From Calothrix brevissima NIES-22 (GTDB taxonomy: Bacteria > Cyanobacteriota > Cyanobacteriia > Cyanobacteriales > Nostocaceae), in NCBI RefSeq assembly GCF_002367995.1, contig NZ_AP018207.1:5569963-5633962 (forward strand): a DNA stretch of 64,000 nt, written 5' to 3'. A program made the position numbers and the translations under genes. The notes under the pieces are model-generated. The model saw only the letters and a program-made list of their open reading frames with translations. It was not told the DNA's origin and searched no databases. Below are positions 25,452 through 34,357 of the stretch, one piece after another (the stretch's first letter is position 1; every line of letters starts with the position of its first letter).

Positions 25452-27227
25452 TTACTGCTGAAGTTGTTGAATAAAGGATTGGGCTAGCTTGGCACAATTA
25501 GTCAGTCCTTGTTGACTACAAAGTGTATCAGCTTTCTGAAAATCTTGAATGGCCTCTTCCCTAGAGCCAAGTGCAGCGTAAACCCGGCCGCGATTAAAGT
25601 AAGCTTGAGCAAAATCTTTTTTATGTTCAATTGCTTGAGTAAAATCGTCAATCGCTCCTTGTAATTTATTTTGGGCGGCTAAAGCGTTACCTCGGCCATC
25701 ATAGGCGATCGCGGCGATATCTGGTTTATTAGTGGTTAATTGTAGAGCTTGGTTATAATCAGCGATCGCTTTATTGTAATCTTGAAATTGTTCAATATAT
25801 AAAACACCCCGGTTAATATAAGCTTGAGGATCGTTGAGATTCAAGTCTATTAACTTAGTAAAATCTGCCAATGCTCCTTCTTTATTTTTTAAATTACGCC
25901 GTGCATTAGCTCGATTTAAGTAAGCATCACCATACATAGAATTAAGCTTAATTGCTTGCGTACATTCCTCCTCAGCTTTTTGGGGTTGTTGTAGCAGTAA
26001 AAGTGCAGCACAGTGGCGACTATAAGCTTCAACGTAATTTTTATTTAATTCAATCGCCTTGCTTGCATCTTCCGCCGCACGCTGAAAATTACTCGCCAGA
26101 AAGTGAGCATTTGCTCGTTCATAATATGCTTCCGCATACTTAGGATTAAGCTTGATAGCTTGAGTGAATTCTTTAATCGCTTCTGACTTATCTTTTTTCT
26201 CTAATTTTTCTCGTCCCCGTTCATAAAATGCTAATGCTTGGGTTATCGGTAGCTGACGATATACAGCAAAACCAATTCCTGCAATTGCAATTACTCCGAT
26301 TACCCCAATAACAATAGATGGTTTGACGGGAATTTTTAGGGGTATTGGATTATTTTGAGTGATTTTTGTCGGCAATGGTGAGAAACCTGGAGAATAAGCC
26401 GCGATTTTACTCAAATCTGCAAGTACTTCACTAGCCGCTTGGTAACGCTTGCGCCAATCAGCCACAACCATTTTATCAATCACATCTGCCAAAGTCGGAC
26501 TAACTTTAACTTGGTTGCGCCAAACCATTTCACCAGGGGTAGGACTGCTGTTACCACGCAGCTTAGTTAAATCATGGGCTGGTAAACCCAACAGTGCTTG
26601 AATCGCAATCATTCCCAAAGCATAAATATCACTGTTGAATTGGGGAAAACCATGAAATTGTTCCATTGGCATATAAGCCGCAGTTCCAACAGCTGCTGTG
26701 GGTGTTAATTGTCCATGCGGAATTTGCGCGTTGATTTCTTTAACTGCACCAAAATCAATTAATACCAGTTTTCCATCAGTAGAGCGGCGCATTAAATTAG
26801 ATGGTTTAATATCGCGGTGAATCACTCCTTGACTATGTACAAATACTAAAATGGTTAAAACTTCTGTTAATAGCTGAGTAACTTGCTGTTCGTTCCAAGG
26901 TTGATGCGGTTGTATTTCTTGGTGTAAAGGATAACCATCAATTAATTGCTGCGCCAAGTAAAATTCTTTATCTTGCTCAAATTCTGCTAATAAAGTGGGT
27001 ATTTGGTCATGTCTACCCAATTTTTCTAATATTTCTGCTTCTTTTTTAAATAATCGGCGCGCTGCACTTAAGGCTAAAGGGTCTTGGCTGGAGTAGCTCA
27101 GCTGCTTAACCACGCATTGCGGATGAGTTGGACGCTTGAGATCTTTTGCCAAAAAGGTTTTTCCAAAAGCCCCTCCGCCCAAGACTTGAACTATTTCATA
27201 ACGTCCGTCCAAGAGTTGACCGATCAT
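25452..27227 (-). CDS. Ser/Thr protein kinase with membrane helix and TPR repeats
   Basis: A eukaryotic-type (Hanks) kinase of 591 residues from ATG 27227. The kinase domain (about 8-275) has the Gly-rich loop VLGGGAFGKTF, VVKQL with the ATP lysine, HRDIKPSN (137-144), DFGAVKE (158-164) and a GTAAYMPMEQ activation segment. One membrane helix follows at about 303-323, then a C-terminal array of six to seven TPR repeats (about 330-585; AIKLNPKYAEAYYERANAHF and similar). The TPR part would lie outside the cytoplasm, as in other cyanobacterial kinases of this layout. A GTG at 27263 would add 12 residues. It is upstream of the sigma-DUF1822-CHAT cluster on the same strand, 432 bp away; a functional link is possible but not shown. 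Confidence 0.92.
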   Translation of the reverse strand: MIGQLLDGRYEIVQVLGGGAFGKTFLAKDLKRPTHPQCVVKQLSYSSQDPLALSAARRLFKKEAEILEKLGRHDQIPTLLAEFEQDKEFYLAQQLIDGYPLHQEIQPHQPWNEQQVTQLLTEVLTILVFVHSQGVIHRDIKPSNLMRRSTDGKLVLIDFGAVKEINAQIPHGQLTPTAAVGTAAYMPMEQFHGFPQFNSDIYALGMIAIQALLGLPAHDLTKLRGNSSPTPGEMVWRNQVKVSPTLADVIDKMVVADWRKRYQAASEVLADLSKIAAYSPGFSPLPTKITQNNPIPLKIPVKPSIVIGVIGVIAIAGIGFAVYRQLPITQALAFYERGREKLEKKDKSEAIKEFTQAIKLNPKYAEAYYERANAHFLASNFQRAAEDASKAIELNKNYVEAYSRHCAALLLLQQPQKAEEECTQAIKLNSMYGDAYLNRANARRNLKNKEGALADFTKLIDLNLNDPQAYINRGVLYIEQFQDYNKAIADYNQALQLTTNKPDIAAIAYDGRGNALAAQNKLQGAIDDFTQAIEHKKDFAQAYFNRGRVYAALGSREEAIQDFQKADTLCSQQGLTNCAKLAQSFIQQLQQ

Positions 27228-27512
27228 GGTATTTTTGCTGCTACTGTTAGCTAATTTTAACACTGAAGATAATATTTCGTACTGAAATAAAAATCAGCGA
27301 TCGCGATCGCATTCATCTTATTTTTCCCAAGATTAAGTGGGAAAATAAGATATTTGGACTATCTTATCCGTAATGTGTTAAAAGCTGCCACAAATTCAGT
27401 ATTTGACGACAGCACAACATTTGACAGCTTCATCTCCCCGTGTATCTTCTGAGACTGGGTTTGCTGCTGAAAGTTTGTAAATAATCAATAAATAAATAAT
27501 GAATTAAGGTAA

Positions 27513-27974
27513 TTAGGGTAAATATTTTTGCACCACAATCCAACCGGTGAGTGATACCCAAGCAAAACCGATAAATAAAATAATATTGATAGTGACATGT
27601 AAATTTCTTACCCAATGTCTTTCAGGGCTGATTTGCGTAGCGCTGAAAGCCGAAAGCAAAACTAAGACAACTACTAATAATCCAGCAACCAAGTGTGATG
27701 AGTGACCAAGGGAACCAAAATGACCCAAAGTACCGATAATACCAATGGCCAGCAATAGCAGCACCAAGCTGACCATAGTAATACCCATAGTAAAGTGAAG
27801 CGATCGCATTCGCCCCAACCCCCGATGAAACATCGGTAAACTCGGAGGTTGCTGCAAATTCCTCGCCTTATACATCCAAAAGCCAGTCGTCGCCAACATT
27901 ACGTATGCCAGCAAGGATAACCCCATCGACCAAGCCGCTATTTTCCACAACCAAAGAAAAGAAGGCAAATTCAT
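27513..27974 (-). CDS. DUF4079 family membrane protein
   Basis: A 153-residue protein with four hydrophobic helices (about 10-32, 60-84, 90-112, 125-147) and conserved-looking histidines (FHRGLGRMRSLHF, GSLGHSSH, LHVTINIILF) spaced as in cytochrome b561-like or DUF4079 membrane proteins of cyanobacteria. Haem binding is an inference from these His positions. Monocistronic by layout: the next gene in the same direction is 197 bp upstream, behind a terminator. Start ATG 27974. Confidence 0.8.
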   Translation of the reverse strand: MNLPSFLWLWKIAAWSMGLSLLAYVMLATTGFWMYKARNLQQPPSLPMFHRGLGRMRSLHFTMGITMVSLVLLLLAIGIIGTLGHFGSLGHSSHLVAGLLVVVLVLLSAFSATQISPERHWVRNLHVTINIILFIGFAWVSLTGWIVVQKYLP

Positions 27975-28012
27975 ACATTGATTGTAGAGTACAACGCCGA
28001 TTAGGGAGCAGG

Positions 28013-28120
28013 GGGCAGGGGGACAAGGAATTTTAGATTTTAGATTTTAGATTTTAGATTCAAACCCAATCCAAAATCGCAAATCCAAAATCCAAAATTG
28101 AATTGCCCAATGCCCAATCA
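28013..28120. repeat. Short-repeat block: GGGGGACAA, TTTTAGA array, ATCCAAA array, CCCAATG
   Basis: 28031-28060 has four copies of TTTTAGA, followed by ATCCAAAATCGCAAATCCAAAA-type sequence and CCCAATGCCCAAT. It uses the same modules, in the same order, as the fuller cassettes at 36390-36518 and 54990-55141. Confidence 0.8.
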
Positions 28121-28148
28121 ACAAAAAAGGCTGCTGAATCCAGCAACC
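28121..28148 (-). terminator. Intrinsic terminator of the DUF1830 gene
   Basis: On the minus strand GGTTGCTG, loop GATT, CAGCAGCC forms an 8-bp stem (one G-T pair; + coordinates 28129-28136 and 28141-28148) directly followed by six T (28123-28128). It lies 24 bp after the stop of the gene at 28172. Confidence 0.85.
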
Positions 28149-28171
28149 CTAAAATTTGAGAAAAAATTTTT

Positions 28172-28567
28172 TTAATCAATTGATGCTAAACCAGCTACTG
28201 ATAATGGTTTTGTTGTATCTTCAATTTTTGTATTAATTGGTTGCACCAGTGGATTTTTATGAATAGAGCCTATTGTTACATCTGAGTTGTTACTTGACTC
28301 ATAAGTACCATGCTCATTAATTGCTAGGCGTATGCAAGGTATAGTATCCGATAAAATTGCACTTGCCATCATCCCCGTATGAATTTCCATTTGACCTTCT
28401 CTAGGGGCTTCAAACACGAGCCTTTGCCCAGGAAAAACAACCCTTTCAAAATACCAATTGGGAATATTTGTGATGCGGGCAACCTGGATTTTGCTCGTGG
28501 CATTTATGTAGCAGCAGAGAATTGTCCCCGATTGCTCAGGTGGTAGTGGATCTAGTATTTGAGCCAT
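28172..28567 (-). CDS. DUF1830 family protein
   Basis: A 131-residue soluble protein. The first ~75 residues match the cyanobacterial DUF1830 pattern (ILCCYINATSKIQVARITNIPNWYFERVVFPGQRLVFEAP). The C-terminal ~45 residues are polar and variable. The family is restricted to cyanobacteria and of unknown function. Single gene with its own terminator. Start ATG 28567. Confidence 0.85.
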   Translation of the reverse strand: MAQILDPLPPEQSGTILCCYINATSKIQVARITNIPNWYFERVVFPGQRLVFEAPREGQMEIHTGMMASAILSDTIPCIRLAINEHGTYESSNNSDVTIGSIHKNPLVQPINTKIEDTTKPLSVAGLASID

Positions 28568-29160
28568 AACTGCTGAGGAGCTTTACGCCACAATTTTACA
28601 TTACACTAGCAAAACTAACACTTGGCGATCCCCACAAGCTGTAACTCCGACTACCAACTGCATATTTCTGCATTATTTCTATCTAAAGATAGGTGTCTAA
28701 TATAAAATTTTTGTAAATATTTTTTATTTCCGTACAATTATACACTATAACAGAAGTTTTTCATATTGATTTTTTGACAAACGCTTTGCCAATTCTCAAT
28801 CCCAGTCTTGAAAAATATGGCATGGCGACGATCCCCTCAGCTTTGCTTCGCCACCACAAAAATTTTTGCTTGATCTCTACCAACAGCAAAACATGACGAT
28901 TCATCGCTTAATGAAGAAGGTGAATGTTATGGTAAAGCTATATGAAACATATCTTTATAAAACCAATCTCATGGATGTCATAGCTATGAGATGCGCAGCA
29001 ATTATAGCTATTTCCCCGGTTACCACGAGAGGGTTGACTTTGAGCGGACGGTAGCTGAAATCTCCAGCGCGATCGCCATCAAAGAAAACAAGCACAACTT
29101 ACACAGACAGTTTAATACTGGATGTCTCTTTCACTTTAGTTTCTCCACACAAACGGCAAG
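28568..29160. other. 593-bp divergent intergenic region
   Basis: AT-rich, between the DUF1830 gene and the radical SAM gene. The short frames inside it have no coding character. A TTGACA hexamer at 28774-28779 could be a -35 element for rightward transcription, but no matching -10 at 17 bp is convincing. The radical SAM transcript therefore probably has a leader of unknown length. Confidence 0.35.
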
Positions 29161-30750
29161 ATGGCAGTTGACGCAAGCACAATGGAAAATCGAATTCTTT
29201 ACGTTCGCCTTCCCTGTAACCCCATCTTTCCCATTGGGGTTGTCTACCTAAGCGATCACGTTCACAAACAGTTTCCGAATATCCAACAACGTATTTTTGA
29301 TTTGGGATCTGTACCACCTTTAGATTACACATCAGCTCTAGAGCGATGTATAGATGAATTTCAACCCACACTATTAGTATTTTCTTGGCGAGATATCCAA
29401 ATATACGCTCCTGTTGGTGGTCGTGGTGGTAACCCTCTACAAAATGCTTTTGAATTTTACTATGCGAAGAATCCCCTAGTGAAATTACGCGGCGCTTTTG
29501 GGGGATTACGAATTTTTATCGCTTACTACGTAGAATTATGGCGAAATTTGGGATTAATTAAACGCGGTTTAAAACGCGCTCAAAAATATCAGCAATCCGC
29601 CCGCGCAATTGTTGGTGGTGGTGCAGTTAGCGTCTTCTACGAACAGTTGGGTAAAAGTTTACCGTCAGGGACAATTATCTCTGTAGGTGAAGGGGAAACT
29701 CTGTTAGAAAAATTTTTAAGTGGAAAAGAATTTCGGGATGAACGCTGCTATGTTGTGGGTGAAACTCAACCCCGACAACGGCTAATTCACGAACAACCCA
29801 CCCCACTGGAAAAATCTGCCTGTAACTACGACTATATCGAAAGCATCTGGCCGGAATTTAACTATTACCTCCAAAGCCAAGACTTTTATATCGGCGTGCA
29901 AACCAAACGCGGCTGTCCCCATAACTGCTGTTATTGTGTATACACCGTAGTCGAAGGTAAACAGGTACGAATTAATCCCGCAGATGAAGTTGTGGCGGAG
30001 ATGCGCCAATTGTACGATCGCGGAATTCGCAATTTCTGGTTTACTGATGCTCAATTCATCCCTGCTAAGAGATTTATCGATGATGCAGTAGAACTGTTAC
30101 AGAAAATCGTCGATTCTGGGATGACAGACATCCATTGGGCAGCATACATCAGAGCGGACAACCTCACACCCGAGTTGTGCGACTTGATGGCGAAAACTGG
30201 GATGAATTACTTTGAAATCGGGATTACCAGTGGTTCTCAAGAACTCGTGCGGAAAATGCGCATGGGTTATAACCTGCGTACTGTCTTACAAAACTGTCGC
30301 GATTTAAAAGCTGCTGGTTTTAATGACTTAGTTTCTGTCAACTACTCCTTTAACGTCATTGACGAACGTCCCGAAACCATCCGCCAAACCATCGCCTATC
30401 ACCGCGAACTCGAACGGATTTTTGGCGCAGATAAAGTTGAACCGGCTATTTTCTTTATTGGCTTACAACCCCATACCCACTTAGAAGAATATGCCTTTAA
30501 AAAAGGTATTCTCAAACCAGGGTATAATCCCATGAGCTTGATGCCTTGGACAGCCAAAAAACTTTTGTGGAATCCCGAACCCCTTGGTTCCTTCTTTGGC
30601 GAAGTCTGCTTACAAGCTTGGCGACAAAACCCCAATGACTTTGGGCGCGAAGTCATGAACATCTTAGAGGAGAAATTGGGTTGTGCTGATTTAGAGGAAG
30701 CACTATCTGCACCAATTGAGAAAAACGAGAAACAGTTGGTAGGTGTTTAA
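29161..30750 (+). CDS. Radical SAM protein (photosystem II high-light-acclimation type)
   Basis: A 529-residue radical SAM enzyme. The N-terminal part (about 10-195) looks like a B12-binding-type Rossmann fold without an obvious DxHxxG motif. The radical SAM core (about 225-450) has the 4Fe-4S motif CPHNCCYC (CX3CX2C), followed by FWFTDAQFIP, IHWAAYIRAD and FEIGITSGSQELVRKMRMGY. The overall sequence matches cyanobacterial proteins annotated as photosystem II high-light-acclimation radical SAM proteins; that role is recalled from annotation and the reaction is unknown. Start ATG 29161; ATG 29182 (MENRILYVRL) is a good alternative. A terminator follows at 30849. Confidence 0.88.
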   Translation: MAVDASTMENRILYVRLPCNPIFPIGVVYLSDHVHKQFPNIQQRIFDLGSVPPLDYTSALERCIDEFQPTLLVFSWRDIQIYAPVGGRGGNPLQNAFEFYYAKNPLVKLRGAFGGLRIFIAYYVELWRNLGLIKRGLKRAQKYQQSARAIVGGGAVSVFYEQLGKSLPSGTIISVGEGETLLEKFLSGKEFRDERCYVVGETQPRQRLIHEQPTPLEKSACNYDYIESIWPEFNYYLQSQDFYIGVQTKRGCPHNCCYCVYTVVEGKQVRINPADEVVAEMRQLYDRGIRNFWFTDAQFIPAKRFIDDAVELLQKIVDSGMTDIHWAAYIRADNLTPELCDLMAKTGMNYFEIGITSGSQELVRKMRMGYNLRTVLQNCRDLKAAGFNDLVSVNYSFNVIDERPETIRQTIAYHRELERIFGADKVEPAIFFIGLQPHTHLEEYAFKKGILKPGYNPMSLMPWTAKKLLWNPEPLGSFFGEVCLQAWRQNPNDFGREVMNILEEKLGCADLEEALSAPIEKNEKQLVGV

Positions 30751-30783
30751 TGAAAGCGGCGGGAAACTCCGATCCTTGGGTGG

Positions 30784-30842
30784 AGCGCCTGGGGCATAGG
30801 GCATAGGGCATTGGGCATAGGTAATTTCTTTGCCCCATTCCC
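30784..30842. repeat. GGGCATA/GGGCATT tandem repeat
   Basis: Tandem GGGCATA and GGGCATT units and their complementary CCCCAT units. Relatives at 13201-13252, 31104-31134 and 54231-54298. Confidence 0.75.
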
Positions 30843-30848
30843 CATGCC

Positions 30849-30883
30849 CAAAAACTCCATCCCCTGGTGGGTGGAGTTTTTCA
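30849..30883 (+). terminator. Intrinsic terminator after the radical SAM gene
   Basis: Inverted repeat AAAAACTCCA (30850-30859) / TGGAGTTTTT (30872-30881), with extra CCC/GGG pairing in the loop. The right arm ends in T-rich sequence. About 100 bp after the stop at 30750. Confidence 0.75.
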
Positions 30884-31360
30884 TTTTTGAACCGCAGAGA
30901 ACACAGAGAACACAGAGTTAAGAGCAAAGACTTTTACCGCCAACGCTTGATATACTGTTGATTTTCTTGATTGAGACAATCTTAATTAACAGATTTTTTG
31001 TACTAGTGGACTGTCTAGACTAAAGTAGTGGATTAGTCAAACTCTTGTGGGATGGGCGTCCTGGGCGGACAAGATGTCCACCCCACAAAAAAATCACTCT
31101 TTCCCATGCCCAATGCCCAATGCCCCATGCCCATTTTCTAGCTAGAGTGAGTCAGAATAGCGATCGCGTAAAATAATCAGCAAGCCAATTTCTGCTGTTT
31201 TTGGCAGATAAAGTTGTTCTCGCTCCATAACAGCAACTTGAGCAATAATTTCTGCTATATAGCGTAATTCGTACCTCAAAAAGTAAACTTAAAAGAGTTA
31301 TAGATACAAATTTACAATTCTTTACTTTATCCGCCTTGGCGGTGAAATTAAATAAACCTC
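30884..31360. other. Intergenic region with palindromic repeat
   Basis: About 480 bp before the DICT gene. 30890-30920 has GCAGAGAACACAGAGAACACAGAG repeats. 31046-31089 is a palindromic element (TTGTGGG...CCCACAA). 31104-31134 is an ATGCCCA array, and there is one HIP1 site (31160-31167). No ORF was supported. The promoter of the DICT-pentapeptide operon should be in the AT-rich 31260-31340 part. Confidence 0.5.
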
Positions 31361-32755
31361 ATGTTAGAAGGCTCAATACTCCAACAATTAGAAAGTATTC
31401 ATCGCCGTAGTACTAGACCAATTCGGTTTGGCGTGTACTACAAAAATACCCTAGTTGCCTTGTGTCATGCCCTAGAAGACCATATCCTCAAAGATGATGG
31501 TCAACCTTTAGTCATAACTGCCTTCCAACGGGGTAAATGGTATCTCCAAGAAGCAGAAAGATACGCAGACATCGCCCAACACAGCCGCCAGATAGTAATT
31601 ATGGCAGCCCCTGATGGGGGATTTGGCGAACATCCTACCAGTCAATTAGCTAATGTAGACTTAGTTGCCTTAGATCCAGGCGATGCCGTAGCGCAAGAGT
31701 GGCATCTAATAATTCTTTCACCTAAATACACAGCAATGGTAATTTGTCAAGAATTATCAGAAGCTGATTATGGTAGTGGTGGCTTACCTGCATCGGACTT
31801 AGAGCGCAAATTCTACGGCTTATGGACATTTGAGCCAGAGTTAGTGAGAGAGACAGCAGAATTAGCGATCGCTCATATTAAACCATACAACCCCGAACTC
31901 GCAGACAAACTCACCGCCCAGAAAAACTCCATTCAGCCCAGTTTTGTCACCCCAGAAGATTTGAGTACTGTTGTCTCCCTGGTGGTACATTACCTGCAAG
32001 ATGGGCAGGAACATTTACCCGTTCCCACAGCCCCGCGTCAAAAAGTCCTAGATAACAACTTGGTTTCTAACGAAATTCAAGCATTTTTGCGGATGGCGCA
32101 ATTAATCGATTTAGCAGATATTAATAACCCAATGGCGGCGGCGGAAGTCGTAGCCCTATCAGAAACAATGGGGCAACTGTTAAACCTCCCCGCATGGCAA
32201 ATTAAAAGATTGCGCCTAGCCGCCTTACTACACCGCATAGATCCTTTACAAAAAGCCGAAAGCGTTCTCGTAGCTGGTAGTTCTAGACGTTACCCAGAAG
32301 AATCTGCCAATCCTCCCTTAAGCTGTCCCCTAGTACCAGGCGCACAAGTATTGCGCACCATGCCCAGATTACGCGCAATTGCCCAAATTATTACCCATCA
32401 AACCGAATGGTGGGATGGTACAGGCGAACCAGCAGGTTTAGCAGGAGATGAAATTCCCCTAGAATCGCGAATTTTATCTTTAGTCGCAGATTTTCAATGG
32501 CGAGTTAACCAGAAAAAATTAGCCCAAATCAGCCCCGAAGAAATTTTTACTCAAGCTTTAGATGAGTGCAAACAACAAGCAAACCGCTTTGACCCTAAAC
32601 TAATAGATACCCTAACTTTGTTAGTCATGGGTTTGCAACAAGGACTCGACTTAACCCTAATAGAAACCAAAGTCAGTGCCGGTATGTGGCTAATTGATTC
32701 CCGATGGGATAGCCAAAGCAAGACTAGTCAGGAAATTGGTAGTTACCCGCAATGA
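31361..32755 (+). CDS. DICT sensory domain protein with degenerate HD-GYP-like domain
   Basis: A 464-residue signalling protein. Residues ~8-160 form a DICT domain (sensor found with diguanylate cyclases and two-component proteins; FGVYYKNTLVALCHALED, PLVITAFQRGKWY). The second half (about 225-440) is all-helical and recalls HD-GYP phosphodiesterases: LRLAALLHRID, then HQTEWWDGTGEPAGLAGDEIP. The metal-binding HD pair reads HR and the GYP motif reads GEP, so c-di-GMP hydrolysis is doubtful and the domain may only bind ligand or partner. The stop overlaps the start of the pentapeptide gene by 4 bp (ATGA), so the two are translationally coupled. Start ATG 31361. Confidence 0.85.
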   Translation: MLEGSILQQLESIHRRSTRPIRFGVYYKNTLVALCHALEDHILKDDGQPLVITAFQRGKWYLQEAERYADIAQHSRQIVIMAAPDGGFGEHPTSQLANVDLVALDPGDAVAQEWHLIILSPKYTAMVICQELSEADYGSGGLPASDLERKFYGLWTFEPELVRETAELAIAHIKPYNPELADKLTAQKNSIQPSFVTPEDLSTVVSLVVHYLQDGQEHLPVPTAPRQKVLDNNLVSNEIQAFLRMAQLIDLADINNPMAAAEVVALSETMGQLLNLPAWQIKRLRLAALLHRIDPLQKAESVLVAGSSRRYPEESANPPLSCPLVPGAQVLRTMPRLRAIAQIITHQTEWWDGTGEPAGLAGDEIPLESRILSLVADFQWRVNQKKLAQISPEEIFTQALDECKQQANRFDPKLIDTLTLLVMGLQQGLDLTLIETKVSAGMWLIDSRWDSQSKTSQEIGSYPQ

Positions 32756-33387
32756 ATATTGAAGCGATTAAATTAGGAAATCTCAAACAACTTTCAGGGG
32801 CAAATTTAGAAGACGAAGAACTCTGTCAACTAGATTTAAGCCGGATTAATCTTGCAGGCGCTACCCTTGTCGGGACTAATTTCACTGGTTCCAAACTCGA
32901 AGGCGGGCATTTAGAAGGCGCAAATTTGATGGGCGCAAACCTCCAAGCCACCGACTTGCGAGCAAATCTTATGGGCGCAAACCTTATGCAAGCAGATTTA
33001 ACTGGTGCTGATTTGCGTGGTAGCAATTTACGCGGTGCTAACTTCATGGGTGCAACACTTGCTGATGTATCCTTAGCTGGCGCTTTTTTGAGTGGTGCTA
33101 ATTTAATGAACGTCAATTTACAAGGCGTTGATTTACGTGGCGCTGATTTGCGCGGTGCTAACCTGACAGGTGCTAATCTCAAAGGTGCAGATTTAAGCCG
33201 CGCTGATTTGCAAGGGGCGTTATTAAGTCAAGCTAATCTCGAAGAAGCCGACTTACGCGGCGCGAATCTCGCCGGGGCTAATTTTACAGGCGCAAATTTA
33301 TTATGTGCTGAATTAGAAGGAGCAAATTTAAACGGCGTAAATTTAGATAAAGCTTGCGTCGTCGGCACAGTTGTGGAGAAGGTGTAA
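32752..33387 (+). CDS. Pentapeptide repeat protein
   Basis: A 211-residue protein almost entirely of A(D/N)LXX pentapeptides (about residues 25-205; LRGADLRGANLTGANLKGAD and similar). This should fold as a right-handed quadrilateral beta-helix. No signal peptide or membrane segment, so it is cytoplasmic. Such proteins serve as rigid interaction surfaces or DNA mimics; the specific role is unknown. It starts at ATG 32752 inside the stop of the DICT gene, suggesting that both products work together. A perfect 12-bp hairpin follows its stop. Confidence 0.93.
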   Translation: MNIEAIKLGNLKQLSGANLEDEELCQLDLSRINLAGATLVGTNFTGSKLEGGHLEGANLMGANLQATDLRANLMGANLMQADLTGADLRGSNLRGANFMGATLADVSLAGAFLSGANLMNVNLQGVDLRGADLRGANLTGANLKGADLSRADLQGALLSQANLEEADLRGANLAGANFTGANLLCAELEGANLNGVNLDKACVVGTVVEKV

Positions 33388-33396
33388 CTACAAATA

Positions 33397-33429
33397 TTTT
33401 CAGGTAAATACACTACATTTACCTGAAAA
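33397..33429. terminator. Perfect 12-bp hairpin after the pentapeptide gene
   Basis: TTTTCAGGTAAA (33397-33408) and TTTACCTGAAAA (33418-33429) with a 9-nt loop, 10 bp after the stop at 33387. There is no long T-run after the right arm, but position and symmetry suggest a terminator or 3'-stabilising hairpin. Confidence 0.5.
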
Positions 33430-33488
33430 ATCTACAATTGAAATATAATCAACTAGTTTAATAAGAAACAGGAATTTTTAGGCTTTTT

Positions 33489-33875
33489 TCATAACCAGAT
33501 GCGTGTAATAGAATAGGCATCAAAAGCCGAATCGCGGCTTACTAAAACCAGGCGATGATTCATCGCTTGCGCTACCAAAATCCGATCGAATGGATCTCGA
33601 TGATGCAGAGGTAAATAACGAAACTGAATAGTATCAGTAAATGTAATAGGCAGAATCGTCATACCAGCAGCAATTACTTGTGGTTCAATATCTTCAAACA
33701 ATCCACTTAGAGATAATTTTCCAATATTCAGTTTAATCGCCATTTCCCAAAGACTAGCAATACTGAAGAAAACAGTTTCAGCAGATTCAATTTTTTCTTT
33801 AGTTGAAATCGGTAGATTTGCATCATTTGAGACAAACCATATCAAAGTATGAGTATCCAAAAGTAATCTATTCAT
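33489..33875 (-). CDS. PIN-domain toxin, VapC-type
   Basis: A 128-residue PIN-domain ribonuclease, likely toxin of a type II toxin-antitoxin pair. The acidic metal site is visible: Asp7 (LLLDTHTLIW), Glu44 (ASLWEMAIK), Asp94/Asp97 (RDPFDRILVAQA) and Asp115 (VSRDSAF). The form LLLDTHxLIW...HRDPFDRxLxAQA is the common cyanobacterial PIN group. Its start overlaps the antitoxin stop by 4 bp (33872-33875), typical of such pairs. Likely target RNA, unknown. Confidence 0.9.
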   Translation of the reverse strand: MNRLLLDTHTLIWFVSNDANLPISTKEKIESAETVFFSIASLWEMAIKLNIGKLSLSGLFEDIEPQVIAAGMTILPITFTDTIQFRYLPLHHRDPFDRILVAQAMNHRLVLVSRDSAFDAYSITRIWL

Positions 33876-34099
33876 TCCATATATTCTTTCATATCCTCAA
33901 GTGGCGCATCAAAGTCATCAGGTAGCGGTAAAACAAACATATCTTTCATTGTTCCCGCAACACGAAATTTCTTTGTCAGTTGTTCTTGGGTAGACTGTTT
34001 AGCGTGCTTCTCTAACAAAAACTCAATATAATGAAGCACTTCTGTCTGAAGAGATTCAGGGAGTTCTTCTAGTTTTTGTAAAATTAATGGCTCTATCAT
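33872..34099 (-). CDS. DUF2281-type antitoxin
   Basis: A 75-residue protein with the helical N-terminus LQKLEELPESLQTEVLHYIEFLLEKHA of DUF2281 antitoxins and an acidic C-terminus (PLPDDFDAPLEDMKEYME) able to wrap the PIN toxin. The gene precedes the toxin and overlaps it by 4 bp, the usual order. Autoregulation would be expected from the family. Start ATG 34099. Confidence 0.85.
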   Translation of the reverse strand: MIEPLILQKLEELPESLQTEVLHYIEFLLEKHAKQSTQEQLTKKFRVAGTMKDMFVLPLPDDFDAPLEDMKEYME

Positions 34100-34175
34100 T
34101 ATGTATTTTCCTGATTAATCTTTACTCAAAAAATCATAGCTGCTTATGTTGTCTAATATTAAAAATTATCAAGAA

Positions 34176-34357
34176 AGGCAGAGGGCAGGAGGCAGAAGGC
34201 AGAAGGGAATTCTGATTCCTGCCCTCTGCCACGACCGAAGGGAGTAAGGGTTTAAGACCCCCACCAAATTGAAAATTTGGTGGCTCTTGTTTAGGAGGGG
34301 TCAGAATCCCCTTCTAAACAAAACCTTCTGCCCTCTGCCCTCTGCCTTCTGCCTTCT
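34176..34357. repeat. GGCAGAA-type arrays as inverted arms around a palindromic core
   Basis: 34176-34205 (GGCAGAGGGCAGGAGGCAGAAGGCAGAAGG) and 34321-34357 (CCTTCTGCCCTCTGCC...) are tandem arrays in opposite orientation, so the block is a large imperfect inverted repeat. In the middle is a perfect 10-bp hairpin CCACCAAATT-GAA-AATTTGGTGG (34261-34283) and a TTAGGAGGGG/CCCCTTCTAA pair (34291-34316). It directly abuts the stop of the CPBP gene. Confidence 0.75.
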
